DNA of 64,000 nucleotides. Source: Rugamonas sp. A1-17. GTDB taxonomy: Bacteria > Pseudomonadota > Gammaproteobacteria > Burkholderiales > Burkholderiaceae_D. Positions within the stretch are counted from its first letter, which is position 1, and each line of letters begins with the position of its first letter. Shown here one piece after another: positions 16,863 through 25,810 of this stretch. The notes under the pieces were generated by a model. The model saw nothing but the letters and a program-made list of their open reading frames with translations, made no database searches and was not told the DNA's origin. Both the position numbers and the translations under genes were made by a program. The stretch is taken from assembly GCA_025548565.1 (NCBI GenBank), contig JAJLPB010000010.1:1-64000 (forward strand), given 5' to 3'.

Positions 16863-18755
16863 CTACTTCCAGTCGCCGCGCAGCGCCAGCACGCGCTCCT
16901 TCAGGCCTTCCGGCGTGACGTCCTGCGGCGCCACCGGCGCGCCGACCGCCAGCGCCAGGCGCGAGCGCAGGCCGCTGCGGAAGGCGCGCCCGAACACGTT
17001 CTCGCCGCTGCGGCTCAGCAGGTGGCCCCACAGCCCGCGCAGCGCCATCGGGATCACCGGCACCTTGGAGCGCTCGACGATCTTCGACACGCCGCCCTTG
17101 AATTCATTGATCTCGCCGGTGCTGGTCAGGCGGCCCTCCGGGAAGATGCACACCAGGTCGCCCTCGTGCAGCGCCTGCGCGATGTCGACATAGGCCTTCT
17201 CCATCAGCCACGGGTCTTCCTTGGCCGGCGCGATCGGGATCGCGCGCGCGGTGCGGAAGATCCAGCCCAGCAGCGGCAGCTTGAAGATGCGGTGGTCCAT
17301 CACGAAGCGGATCGGGCGCGGGCTGGCCGCGCCGATGACGATGGCGTCGACGTAGCTGACGTGGTTACACACCAGCACCGCCGCGCCCTCGTCGGGAATG
17401 CGGTCGGCGTCGATCAGGCGCACGCGGTGCACGGTGTGGATCAGCATCCAGGCCAGGAAGCGCATCAGGAACTCCGGCACCAGCGAGAAGATGTACAGCG
17501 CCACCACCGCGTTGAGCAGCGCTGTCACCAGGAACAGCTGCGGAATGGTGAAGCCCTGCCCCAGCAGCACGATGGCCAGGCCGGCCGCCGCCACCATGAA
17601 CAGCGCGTTGAGGATGTTCATGCCGGCGATGGTGCGCGACATGTGGGCCGGGTCGCAACGGGTCTGGATCAGCGCGAACAGCGGCACGATGAAGAAGCCG
17701 CCGAACATGCCGATCAACAGCACGTCGCACAGGACGCGCCACATCCCGTGCTGCATCATCAGGGCGAAGGCGTCCAGGTGCGGGCCGGTGGCGGCGGTGA
17801 TGCCGTGGCTGGCGAAATACAGGTCGGCGCCGAACACCGACAGGCCGATGGAGCCGAACGGCACCAGGCCGATCTCCACCTTGCGGCCGGACAGGCGCTC
17901 GCACAGCAGCGAGCCGCTGCCCACGCCCAGCGAGAACACCGTCAGCAGCAGCACGAACACGCTGTGGTCGCCGTGCAGGTAGTCCTTGGCGTAGACCGGG
18001 AACTGCGCCAGCACCAGCGCGCCGTAGAACCAGAACCACGAGTTGCCCAGCATGGACAGGAACACCACGCGGTTCTTGCGCGAGAAGCTCAGGTTGCGGA
18101 TCGATTCGCCGATGAAGTTCCAGCTCACCTTGAGCTCCGGCGCCGGCGCGGGCGCCAGCGGGATGCGGTAGCTGGCGGCCAGGCCAAGCAGCGCCACGGC
18201 GATGGTGGCGACGGCCTCGAAGGCGATGCCGTTGGGCTTTTGCACCACCAGCACCGCGCCCAGGATCTCGCCCAGCAGGATGCCGACGAAGGTGCCCATC
18301 TCAGTCACGCCGTTGCCGCCGATGAGTTCATCGGGCTTGAGCTGCTGCGGCAGGTAGGCGTACTTGACGGGGCCGAACAGCGTGGAGTGGATGCCCATTC
18401 CGACCACCGCGGTCACCAGCAGCCACAAGGTGTGCGTCATCCATCCGAGGCCGGCGATGCACATGATGGCCACCTCCAGCCACTTGACGAAGCGGGTCAG
18501 GCCGGACTTCTCGAACTTGTCGGCCAGCTGGCCGGCGGTGGCCGAGAACAGCACGTAGGGCAGGATGAACAGGCCGGGGATCAGGTTGGTGATCAGCGAC
18601 GGCGACAGCGTGGTCCAGCTCATCGCGTCGAAGGTCAGCATGACCACCAGCGCGGTCTTGAACAGGTTGTCGTTGAACGCGCCGAGGAACTGGGTCCAGA
18701 AAAACGGCGCGAAGCGGCGTTGCGTCAACAGGGAAAACTGATTGGGCTTGCTCAT
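16863..18755 (-). CDS. MFS lysophospholipid transporter-acyltransferase fusion (LplT-PlsC)
   Basis: A 630-residue fusion. The N-terminal about 410 residues are an MFS transporter of the LplT type (FLGAFNDNLFKTALV start, about 12 TM helices). The C-terminal part is a PlsC acyltransferase with the HX4D motif in CNHVSYVDA and the FPEGRLT motif. It would flip lysophospholipids inward and re-acylate them. The acyl-ACP synthetase domain found in many three-domain homologues is absent. The start at 18755 (MSKPNQFS) matches family N termini. It converges with the hybrid kinase gene, leaving a 6-base gap. Confidence 0.9.
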   Translation of the reverse strand: MSKPNQFSLLTQRRFAPFFWTQFLGAFNDNLFKTALVVMLTFDAMSWTTLSPSLITNLIPGLFILPYVLFSATAGQLADKFEKSGLTRFVKWLEVAIMCIAGLGWMTHTLWLLVTAVVGMGIHSTLFGPVKYAYLPQQLKPDELIGGNGVTEMGTFVGILLGEILGAVLVVQKPNGIAFEAVATIAVALLGLAASYRIPLAPAPAPELKVSWNFIGESIRNLSFSRKNRVVFLSMLGNSWFWFYGALVLAQFPVYAKDYLHGDHSVFVLLLTVFSLGVGSGSLLCERLSGRKVEIGLVPFGSIGLSVFGADLYFASHGITAATGPHLDAFALMMQHGMWRVLCDVLLIGMFGGFFIVPLFALIQTRCDPAHMSRTIAGMNILNALFMVAAAGLAIVLLGQGFTIPQLFLVTALLNAVVALYIFSLVPEFLMRFLAWMLIHTVHRVRLIDADRIPDEGAAVLVCNHVSYVDAIVIGAASPRPIRFVMDHRIFKLPLLGWIFRTARAIPIAPAKEDPWLMEKAYVDIAQALHEGDLVCIFPEGRLTSTGEINEFKGGVSKIVERSKVPVIPMALRGLWGHLLSRSGENVFGRAFRSGLRSRLALAVGAPVAPQDVTPEGLKERVLALRGDWK

Positions 18756-18875
18756 GTCTGCGGCATCCGTTCTGATGGGTGTTACGGAAAGGTTGAACGG
18801 ATTATAACCTCTTGCCGCGCCACGCAAATATGCCAACAAGCAACAACCTGGCGCCAGATCAATCCAGCCACGCGT

Positions 18876-19049
18876 TCAGGATATCTTCGGCCCCGCTGCT
18901 GGCCAGCGCGCCAGCCGGTTCAATATCTCGCCGAAGCACAGTCCGGTGGACTGCTCCAGTTCGCGGCGCTCCAACTTGCCTTCCGAATACGCCGCCAGCA
19001 ACTGCTGCTGTTGCTCATTGGCGCTATCGGCAACGACTGCGGTTTCCAT
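18876..19049 (-). CDS. small antitoxin-like protein, 57 aa
   Basis: A 57-residue ORF starting METAVVADSANEQ and containing LLAAYSEGKLERREL, followed by a short helix with FGEILNRLA. This layout resembles short UPF0175/antitoxin-like helix-turn-helix proteins. No toxin gene is adjacent. It is bounded by the histidine kinase gene at 19097 and the LplT-PlsC start at 18755, and no other frame competes for the space. It could be a solitary antitoxin or the remnant of a toxin-antitoxin pair. Family assignment is by eye. Confidence 0.5.
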   Translation of the reverse strand: METAVVADSANEQQQQLLAAYSEGKLERRELEQSTGLCFGEILNRLARWPAAGPKIS

Positions 19050-19096
19050 GATGAATCTCGCGTTGTAGTCACGGTTTCACTATACACCGATTGATC

Positions 19097-20383
19097 TCAG
19101 CCCTGCGGGATGAAGATGGCGATGCGGGTGCCGGCGCCGAGGGCGGTGGCGATGTCGATGCGGCCCTCGAACGCGGCCACCCGCTCGCGCATGCCGACGA
19201 TGCCGATGCCGGCCGACGCCAGCGCCGCGTCGTAGCCGCTGCCGTTGTCGGCGATCTCCATGCGCAGCCCCGCCGCGTCCAGCGACAGCGCCACCGTCAC
19301 CTGCGTCGCGCGCGCGTGCTTGGCGATATTGGACAAGGCTTCCTGCACGATGCGGTAGGCCGAGATGCCGATGCCGCTCTCCAGCCGCGCGAACTCGCCG
19401 TCGGCGCGGAACAGGTAGCGGCAGCCGGCGTGCGCGCGGTCGTAGTGGCGCACCATCTCCTCCACCGCGCCGTCCAGTCCCAGCATGTCCAGCACCTCGG
19501 GACGCAGGCGCCGCACCAGCGTGCGGCCGCTGTTGTAGAGTCCCAGCGCCAGCTTGATGATGGACTGCGCGCGCTCGCGCACCTCACCCTCCCCGCTGAC
19601 GTCGACGATGCGCTGCGCTTCCAGCCGCGCGGCGATCAGCGTGGCGTTCAATTCGTCGTGGATCTCCAGCGCGATGCTCTTGCGCTCATCCTCGACGGCC
19701 GTGTTGACCTTGCGGATCAGGCGCCGCTTCTCGGCGTCGGCCGCGCGCAGCGCCTGCATCGACGCCTGCAGCGAGGCGTTCAAGCCCTGCGACAGCTGCC
19801 ACGCCAGCAGCGCGCACACCAGCAGGCCAAGGCTGGCCACCAGCAGCTCGACATAAAAGCGGCGCGTCTGCTTCAGCAGCAGCGCCGACGGCGACATCGT
19901 CACCCGCACATAGCCCATGGTCTCGACCGCGCTGCTGCTGCCGGCCGGCTGGTCCTTCTGATAGGGCTTGCCGTCGGCCGCCAGCATGGTCACAAACATC
20001 AGGCGCTTGAGGACGGGCGCCTCGTAGTAGCGGGCGTCCGGCCGGCCCGGCGCGGGCGCGGACGCCTGCACCAGCGCATGCCGCTGCGCGTCCAGCACCT
20101 CGATGCGGTCGATGCTGGCGTCCGATTGCAGCAGGCCGTTGACGGTCAGCTTGAGGTCGTCGTAGCGGTGCGTCAGCAGGCTGACTTCACTGCTCTGCGC
20201 CAGCACCTTGGCCACCAGCGGGCCGCGTTCGGCCATCTCCTCGCGCACCTCGGCCAGCCGCGAATGATAGGCGTACCAGACGAAGGTGCAGAACATGTAG
20301 GCCAGCGGGATGAGCGTCACGCACAACAACCGCGCGCGCACGCTCCAGTGGCGCCAGAAATCAAGCCGCATCGCGAGACGCAT
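19097..20383 (-). CDS. membrane sensor histidine kinase (NarX/HisKA_3 type)
   Basis: A 428-residue kinase with TM1 (about 14-36), a periplasmic sensor region (about 40-165), TM2 (about 170-195), and a coiled linker. The HisKA_3 dimerisation box EDERKSIALEIHDELN carries the phosphoacceptor His. A HATPase_c domain follows, with N-box YRIVQEALSNIAKHA and DNGSG. It starts 3 bases after the response-regulator stop, so the two form an operon and a cognate pair. The signal is unknown. Confidence 0.9.
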   Translation of the reverse strand: MRLAMRLDFWRHWSVRARLLCVTLIPLAYMFCTFVWYAYHSRLAEVREEMAERGPLVAKVLAQSSEVSLLTHRYDDLKLTVNGLLQSDASIDRIEVLDAQRHALVQASAPAPGRPDARYYEAPVLKRLMFVTMLAADGKPYQKDQPAGSSSAVETMGYVRVTMSPSALLLKQTRRFYVELLVASLGLLVCALLAWQLSQGLNASLQASMQALRAADAEKRRLIRKVNTAVEDERKSIALEIHDELNATLIAARLEAQRIVDVSGEGEVRERAQSIIKLALGLYNSGRTLVRRLRPEVLDMLGLDGAVEEMVRHYDRAHAGCRYLFRADGEFARLESGIGISAYRIVQEALSNIAKHARATQVTVALSLDAAGLRMEIADNGSGYDAALASAGIGIVGMRERVAAFEGRIDIATALGAGTRIAIFIPQG

Positions 20384-20386
20384 TCG

Positions 20387-21025
20387 CTACGGCTCGATCA
20401 GGCCGTATTTGACGGCCAGCCGCGTGATGTAGGCCGGCCGGTGCACGCCCAGCTTCTCCTTCACCGCCTGGCTGATATTGCTGATGGTCTTGGTGGAGAC
20501 GTCGAGCTTCTCTGCGATCTCCGCGTTGGTCAGGCCCTCGGCCATCAGCGTGAAGATCTCCAGCGCGCGCTCGTCCAGCTGCGACTGCGGCGACGCGTCG
20601 CCGCGCACCGACAGGTTGGCCAGCCGCTCGGCGATCTGCGGCAGGAAGTACAGCTCGCCGTCGTGCGCGCGCCGCACCGCCGCCGCCAGGTCGGCCGGGT
20701 CGCAGTCCTTGGTCATGAAGGCGCGGCCGCCGAGGCGGTAAGTTTCCTTGATCAGGCTGTCCTGGTCGAACTGGCTGAGGAAGACGATGGCCGCGTCCGG
20801 CGACTGCGCCAGGATCTGCCTGGCCACGTCCAGCCCGGTCAACTGGTCGCCGAAGCGGATATCAAGCACCGCCACGTCCGGCTTGTGGCGCTGGTACTGC
20901 TCCAGCGCCTCCTCCGGCGTGCGCGCCTGCGCCACCACGTGCAGCCCCTGCCCTTCCAGCGACATCGCGAAACCCGTCATCACGATCGGGTGATCGTCCG
21001 CCAGCATGACCCGTATCTTTTTCAC
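20387..21025 (-). CDS. NarL/FixJ-family response regulator
   Basis: A 212-residue regulator with a receiver domain (MLADDHPIVMTG; probable acceptor Asp in AVLDIRFG) and a C-terminal LuxR helix-turn-helix (about 148-205; GLTNAEIAEKLDVSTKTI). It is phosphorylated by the kinase encoded immediately downstream and would act as a transcription factor. It is divergent from tonB (21178), with an AT-rich 152-bp intergenic region between them that could hold its target site. Confidence 0.92.
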   Translation of the reverse strand: MKKIRVMLADDHPIVMTGFAMSLEGQGLHVVAQARTPEEALEQYQRHKPDVAVLDIRFGDQLTGLDVARQILAQSPDAAIVFLSQFDQDSLIKETYRLGGRAFMTKDCDPADLAAAVRRAHDGELYFLPQIAERLANLSVRGDASPQSQLDERALEIFTLMAEGLTNAEIAEKLDVSTKTISNISQAVKEKLGVHRPAYITRLAVKYGLIEP

Positions 21026-21177
21026 TTGCTACCTCCAGGAATATTTACTACTCGTTGATAGAAGCATACCACAGCAGTCCGGCGCAAAAAATTCCATAAA
21101 TCGTCTTTTATTTTACTACCACATGGAATAGTATACTTCCAATACATAGCAATTCCCACCACCACCAAGGAGCAGTT

Positions 21178-21810
21178 ATGCATCAGAAAAAGAACCTCAC
21201 CGGCCTGACCGTCGTGGCCGTGCTGCATGTGGCGCTGCTGGCCGCCTTCCTGCATGGCTCCAAACTGACGATCTTCAAGGTCAAGGAATCGGTGATCGAC
21301 CTGACGCCCACCGCGCCCGTGCCGCCGCCACCGCAAGTGCTGCCGCCGGACGTGCCGCTGCCCAAACTGGCGCCGCCGGACATCTTCGTGCCGCAGGTGG
21401 AAACCCCGGTGCTGCCATCCAATCCGCCGCCGGTGACGGCGCGGCCGCTGACGGATCAGCCGCCGGCCCAGCCGACGCCGACCGGCGTCGCCGAGCCGGG
21501 AGCCAAGACAGTGGTGAAAGCCACGCCGCAGCTGGTGCCGGCGGTGGTGGACGCCAAGGCCTGCGCCAAGCCGGATTATCCGAAGTCCGCGCTGCGCAAC
21601 GGCGACACCGGCACCGTCACGCTGGCACTGCTGATCGGCACCGACGGCCGGGTGGCCGATTCAAAAGTCGAGAAATCGAGCGGCTTCCGTGAACTGGACC
21701 GCGCCGCGCAAGTAGGGCTGGGACTGTGCCGCTTCAAACCCGGCACCGTGGACGGCGTGCCGCAGCAATCATGGACCAGGATGCAGTACGTCTGGAGCCT
21801 GGACGAGTAA
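21178..21810 (+). CDS. TonB-family energy transducer
   Basis: A 210-residue protein with one N-terminal membrane anchor (about 8-28), a long proline-rich periplasmic spacer (PVPPPPQVLPPDVPLP and similar) and a C-terminal TonB domain (about 120-205; YPKSALRNGDTGTVTLALLI). It couples proton-motive force to outer-membrane receptors. No ExbB/ExbD genes are adjacent. A TATACT box at 21132-21137 may be its -10. AAGGAGCAG before 21178 is the ribosome-binding site. A terminator follows at 21822. Confidence 0.9.
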   Translation: MHQKKNLTGLTVVAVLHVALLAAFLHGSKLTIFKVKESVIDLTPTAPVPPPPQVLPPDVPLPKLAPPDIFVPQVETPVLPSNPPPVTARPLTDQPPAQPTPTGVAEPGAKTVVKATPQLVPAVVDAKACAKPDYPKSALRNGDTGTVTLALLIGTDGRVADSKVEKSSGFRELDRAAQVGLGLCRFKPGTVDGVPQQSWTRMQYVWSLDE

Positions 21811-21821
21811 GAAGGGATAGG

Positions 21822-21851
21822 AAACCGCACCGGGCACCCGGCGCGGTTTTC
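21822..21851 (+). terminator. Rho-independent terminator after tonB
   Basis: A hairpin with arms AAACCGC/GCGGTTT plus an inner CCGG/CCGG extension (21822-21849), ending in TTTT, lies 12 bases after the tonB stop. Confidence 0.7.
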
Positions 21852-21922
21852 TGCAATACGGCGCCCCCGTGGGGAAAACTCGTACAATATCGGTCCCGTT
21901 TCATACGCTATGCCGACTGTCC

Positions 21923-22780
21923 GTGTCCAACCATCTTTTCCGCCTGCTGCTTGTACTCTGCTCGATGACGCTGGGCCCTTGCGCCATGGCCCAGGATGCG
22001 CCACCGGCTCCGATACGCTTCCTGCTGACCTTCGACGACGGCCCGGCCGCCGCCGACAAGGGCAATCCGACCGTGCGTATCCTGGAAACGCTGGCCAGCA
22101 ACCCGCTGCAGGACCACATCAAGGCCGTCTTTTTCACCCAGACCCGCGCCTGGCATGGCGGCGGCACAGAGGTCGGACGCGGCCTGATACGGCGCGAATA
22201 CGACGAAGGCCACGTGGTCGCGCTGCACAGCGCCACCACCTTCCACTCCAATCACCGCCTCATGAGCCGCGCAACGCTGGACGAATCGATGCAGCGCGGC
22301 GTCGACGACCTGACCGCCATCACGGGCGTCGCGCCCAAGCTGGTGCGCCCGCCGTTCTGGGCCTACAATGCCGATACGCTGGAGTCCTACCATCAGCATG
22401 GCATGCGCATGCTGCTGACCGACCTGAGTGCCAACGACGGCAAGATCTATGGCGTCAACTTCAGCTGGCACAAGCGCTCCAACATGCTCACGCACCTGAC
22501 GGAGACCCGCAAACGCTGGGCCGCCGGCGCCATGCCCGTGGTCGACGGCAGCACGCCGGTGGTGGTCACCTTCCACGACGTGAACACCTACACCTCGCGC
22601 CACATCCAGGAGTACCTGGAGATCCTGCTCGATGTCGCGCACGAACTCGATATGCCGCTGGCCGCCAAGCCGTTCTACGACGACCGCGCGGAGCTGGAAC
22701 GCGCCGCGCTGGCCAGCACCGTCGATGACGCCAGCGTCAAGCCGAAACTGCCAGGCCTGTGGAACTGGCTGTGGCAGTGA
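21923..22780 (+). CDS. polysaccharide deacetylase family protein (secreted)
   Basis: A NodB-fold carbohydrate esterase of about 285 residues. Motifs are LTFDDGPA (motif 1), the metal-binding histidines in ALHSATTFHSNH, and LVRPPFWAYN (motif 3). A GTG start at 21923 yields a clean signal peptide ending CAMAQD. A longer GTG start at 21869 is possible. A TACAAT box at about 21883-21888 is consistent with the downstream start. The gene ends exactly where the convergent PPTase gene ends (22780/22781). It would N-deacetylate a cell-wall or exopolysaccharide. Confidence 0.85.
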   Translation: MSNHLFRLLLVLCSMTLGPCAMAQDAPPAPIRFLLTFDDGPAAADKGNPTVRILETLASNPLQDHIKAVFFTQTRAWHGGGTEVGRGLIRREYDEGHVVALHSATTFHSNHRLMSRATLDESMQRGVDDLTAITGVAPKLVRPPFWAYNADTLESYHQHGMRMLLTDLSANDGKIYGVNFSWHKRSNMLTHLTETRKRWAAGAMPVVDGSTPVVVTFHDVNTYTSRHIQEYLEILLDVAHELDMPLAAKPFYDDRAELERAALASTVDDASVKPKLPGLWNWLWQ

Positions 22781-23386
22781 TCACGGCAGCGTCACCAGTT
22801 TTATCCGCGGCACCGCCGTCAGCGGCAAGGCGCTGCACAACACCACCGACAATTCCTCATGCGGCAGATCGACGCGATGCGCCTGCGCCGTTTCCCCCAG
22901 CTTGAAGCGCGCTTCCTTCCCGCTCCACAAACTGTAAAAGCCGACGACGCGGCGCGCCTCGTCCAAAGCCATCCACTGCGCCATCTCGTCCGCATCGAAG
23001 GCCTGCGCGGCCAGCGCCGCGAGATCGCGCCGCGGATCGCGCATTTCGATATCCAGTCCCAGCGCCGTCTGCGCGCTGACGGCGCAAGCCACCCAGCGGC
23101 CGCTGTGCGCGATGCTGAAGCCCGGCGCCGGGCCACGCGGCACGGGGGCCTTCAGCAAAGGCGCCGCGCCGGGCCGGTCCTCGATTCCGATATCGCGCGG
23201 CGCCACGCCCAGCAAGGGGCCCAGCGCCATGCGCAACAAGATCCGCCCCGCGACAAACTGGCGCTGCCGCTGGGCGCGGACAAACCGCCGATAGCGCGCC
23301 ATCTCGCTCGCCGACAGCCAATCCAGCACATCTTCATCCGCCATGCCGTCGACATCGGCCATCCAGAGCGAGGCGGCGACTGTCAC
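22781..23386 (-). CDS. 4'-phosphopantetheinyl transferase of the aryl polyene cluster
   Basis: A 201-residue Sfp-type transferase that would load phosphopantetheine onto the cluster's acyl carrier proteins. The signature is split between ALGLDIEMRDP (Mg-binding Asp/Glu) and FYSLWSGKEARFKLG (W-x-x-KEA). It starts with GTG at 23386, overlapping the stop of the ketosynthase gene (GTGA), so it is translationally coupled. It is the last gene of the pigment operon and abuts the convergent deacetylase gene with no gap. Confidence 0.9.
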   Translation of the reverse strand: MTVAASLWMADVDGMADEDVLDWLSASEMARYRRFVRAQRQRQFVAGRILLRMALGPLLGVAPRDIGIEDRPGAAPLLKAPVPRGPAPGFSIAHSGRWVACAVSAQTALGLDIEMRDPRRDLAALAAQAFDADEMAQWMALDEARRVVGFYSLWSGKEARFKLGETAQAHRVDLPHEELSVVLCSALPLTAVPRIKLVTLP

Positions 23387-24618
23387 GATTTAGAGTACCG
23401 TTTGAAAATCAACGACGTGTTAATGCCGCCGAAAGCGAAGTTATTCGACATCACGTACTCGCATTGCAGTTGTCGCCCTTCGCCGGCGATGTAGTCCAGC
23501 GCAGCGCACGCAGGATCGACCGCATCCAGGTTGATGGTCGGCGCAAACCAGCCTTCACGCATCATCTCGATGCTGATCCAGGCTTCCAGCGCGCCGCAGG
23601 CGCCCAGCGTGTGGCCCATGTAGCTCTTGAGGGAACTGATGGGCGTCTGGTCGCCGAACACCGCCAGCGTCGCCTGCGATTCGGCGATGTCTCCCTGGTG
23701 AGTGCCGGTGCCATGCGCGTTGATGTAGCCGATGTCCGACGGCTGCAAGCCGGCGTCCTCCAACGCCAGCCGCATCGCCTTCTGCATGGTGGCCGCATTG
23801 GGCTGGGTGACGTGGCAACCGTCACTGTTGGTGCCGAAGCCGACCAGCTCCGCGTGGATCACCGCGCCGCGCGCCTGCGCGTGATCCAGGTCTTCCAGGA
23901 TCAGGCAGCCGGCGCCCTCACCGATCACCAGGCCATCGCGGCCGCCGTCGAACGGCCTTGGCGTGGTGTGGCCGGCGTCGTTGCGGGTGCTGGTGGCGAA
24001 CAGCGTGTCGAACACCGCCGCCTCGGTGGCGCACAGTTCCTCGGCACCGCCGGCCACCATCGCCAGCTGCTTGCCGCCGCGGATAGCCTCGTAGGCGTAG
24101 CCTATGCCCTGGCTGCCGGAGGTGCAGGCGCTGGACGTGGTGATCACGCGGCCGGTGATGCCGAAGAAGACGCCGATATTCACCGGCGCCGTATGCGCCA
24201 TCATCTTGATGTAGGTGGTCGCGTTGATGCCCTTGGTGCTGCGCTCCTCCATCATGCGGCCGAAGTCGCCGATGGCGCTCGGCGTGCCCGCCGAGGAACC
24301 GAAGGACACGCCCATGTCGCCGCTCTTGAGCAGCTGATGCTCCAGCAATCCGGCATCGGCCAGCGCCAGTTCGCTGGCGCGCGTGGCCATCAGCGCGACA
24401 CGGCCCATGCTGCGGATCGCCTTGCGGTTATAACGGTCGGTTAGCGAGAACGGCGCGGCCGGCGCGCCGAGGCGCGTGTTCAGGCCCTCGTAATCGTCCC
24501 ACTCCTCCATGCGCACAACGGCGTTGCGGTACTGGCCCAGGCGCTCGCGGATCGCGGCCCAGTCGTTGCCGATCGGGCTGATGCCGGCCATGCCGGTGAC
24601 GGCGACGCGGCGGCTCAT
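23383..24618 (-). CDS. beta-ketoacyl-ACP synthase (ApeR-like)
   Basis: A 411-residue FabF-like ketosynthase with an intact Cys-His-His triad: C165 in SSACTSG, H302 in NAHGTGTHQGD, H336 in YMGHTLGA. In aryl polyene systems one KS starts the chain on the aryl unit and a second, partnered with a chain-length factor, extends it. By position next to the ketoreductase this corresponds to ApeR, the initiating KS. It overlaps the ketoreductase stop (ATGA), as expected for one operon. Confidence 0.92.
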   Translation of the reverse strand: MSRRVAVTGMAGISPIGNDWAAIRERLGQYRNAVVRMEEWDDYEGLNTRLGAPAAPFSLTDRYNRKAIRSMGRVALMATRASELALADAGLLEHQLLKSGDMGVSFGSSAGTPSAIGDFGRMMEERSTKGINATTYIKMMAHTAPVNIGVFFGITGRVITTSSACTSGSQGIGYAYEAIRGGKQLAMVAGGAEELCATEAAVFDTLFATSTRNDAGHTTPRPFDGGRDGLVIGEGAGCLILEDLDHAQARGAVIHAELVGFGTNSDGCHVTQPNAATMQKAMRLALEDAGLQPSDIGYINAHGTGTHQGDIAESQATLAVFGDQTPISSLKSYMGHTLGACGALEAWISIEMMREGWFAPTINLDAVDPACAALDYIAGEGRQLQCEYVMSNNFAFGGINTSLIFKRYSKS

Positions 24619-25352
24619 GCCAGACCACCGTTGACGGAAATGACCTGGCGCGTGATGTAGCCCGCCTCCTCGCCGATCAGGAAGCTGACGGCCGCCGCCA
24701 CCTCCTCCGGCTTGCCGACGCGGCGCGCCGGTATCATCTTCAGCGCTTCCTCCATCGGTACCTCGCTGGTCATGTCGGTCTCGATCAATCCCGGCGCCAC
24801 GCAGTTGACGGTGATGGCGCGCTTTGCCAGCTCCAGCGCCAGCGCCTTGGTGGCGCCGATGATGCCGGCCTTGGCCGCGCTATAGTTGACCTGACCGCGA
24901 TTGCCGATCAATCCCGACACCGATGCCAGCGTGACGATGCGGCCCGGCTTGCGGCGCTGGACCAGCGGCATCACCAATGGATTGAGCACGTTGTAGAAGC
25001 CGTCCAGGTTCGTCTTCAGCACGATGTCCCAGTCCTCGCCCGACATCGCCGGGAAGGCGTTGTCGCGCGCGACACCGGCGTTGCACACCACGCCGTAGTA
25101 GCAGCCATGCTGCTCGATGTCCGCTTCCAGCGCGGCGGCGGTGGCGGCGCGGTCGCCAATGTCGAACTGCAGCACGCGCACGGCGCGCCCCATTTCGGCG
25201 ATCTGCTGGGCGACCGCGTCGGCCTCGGCGCGCTGGCTGCGGCAATGCAGCACCACATCGTAGCCGTCGCGCGCGAGGCGCAGCGCGATCGCCTTACCGA
25301 TGCCGCGCGACGATCCCGTCACCAGCACGCTCATGGACTTATTCTGATTCAT
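24615..25352 (-). CDS. 3-ketoacyl-ACP reductase (FabG-like, ApeQ-like)
   Basis: A 245-residue short-chain dehydrogenase. It has the NADPH-binding TGSSRGIGK (residues 12-20), CNAGV, and the catalytic Ser and YxxxK in LASVSG and NYSAAKAG. It would reduce the beta-keto group in each elongation cycle of the polyene. Both ends overlap neighbours by ATGA, placing it between the dehydratase and the ApeR-like KS. Confidence 0.93.
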   Translation of the reverse strand: MNQNKSMSVLVTGSSRGIGKAIALRLARDGYDVVLHCRSQRAEADAVAQQIAEMGRAVRVLQFDIGDRAATAAALEADIEQHGCYYGVVCNAGVARDNAFPAMSGEDWDIVLKTNLDGFYNVLNPLVMPLVQRRKPGRIVTLASVSGLIGNRGQVNYSAAKAGIIGATKALALELAKRAITVNCVAPGLIETDMTSEVPMEEALKMIPARRVGKPEEVAAAVSFLIGEEAGYITRQVISVNGGLA

Positions 25353-25810
25353 ACTGCGTTTCCATCTTTGAGAAATTGATTGACATTATCCGGCTGGAAC
25401 ACCGTCACCGTGGCCGTCGCCACCGCGCTTACACCGCCGGCGACGTCGATGCGGCAGTCGAACGCGCCCAGGCCGTTTTCACCTTGCAGCACGCGATGCA
25501 CATGCACCAACAGCACGCTGCCCGTGGCGAACAGCGGCACGCTGGACGCATATTTGCGCGATCCAAGCAGGAAGCCCACCTTGACCGCCTCGTCGCGCCG
25601 CAAGGCCAGCCAGCCGGCATGCGCGGCGATCGCCTGCGCCATGTATTCAATGCCGACCCAGGCTCCGACGCCCTCTTCGCCAGCCAGCATGCTGCCGGCG
25701 TGGATGCGTACTTCGGCGCACAGGTTGTCGTCGTCCGCGCTCAGTACGCGGTCGAGCAGCACCATCTGGCCGGAATGCGGCACCAGTTCGCGCACGTCGG
25801 GCATCGTCAT
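25349..25810 (-). CDS. 3-hydroxyacyl-ACP dehydratase (hotdog fold, ApeP-like)
   Basis: A 153-residue FabZ/ApeP-type hotdog protein. The likely catalytic His is in LVPHSGQM (H12), and the partner acid is in WVGIEYMAQAIAAHAG. It would dehydrate the beta-hydroxyacyl intermediate so that double bonds accumulate. The start at 25810 (MTMPDV) was chosen because it gives the usual ATGA overlap with the preceding KS gene. The longer frame is antisense-like. Confidence 0.88.
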   Translation of the reverse strand: MTMPDVRELVPHSGQMVLLDRVLSADDDNLCAEVRIHAGSMLAGEEGVGAWVGIEYMAQAIAAHAGWLALRRDEAVKVGFLLGSRKYASSVPLFATGSVLLVHVHRVLQGENGLGAFDCRIDVAGGVSAVATATVTVFQPDNVNQFLKDGNAV

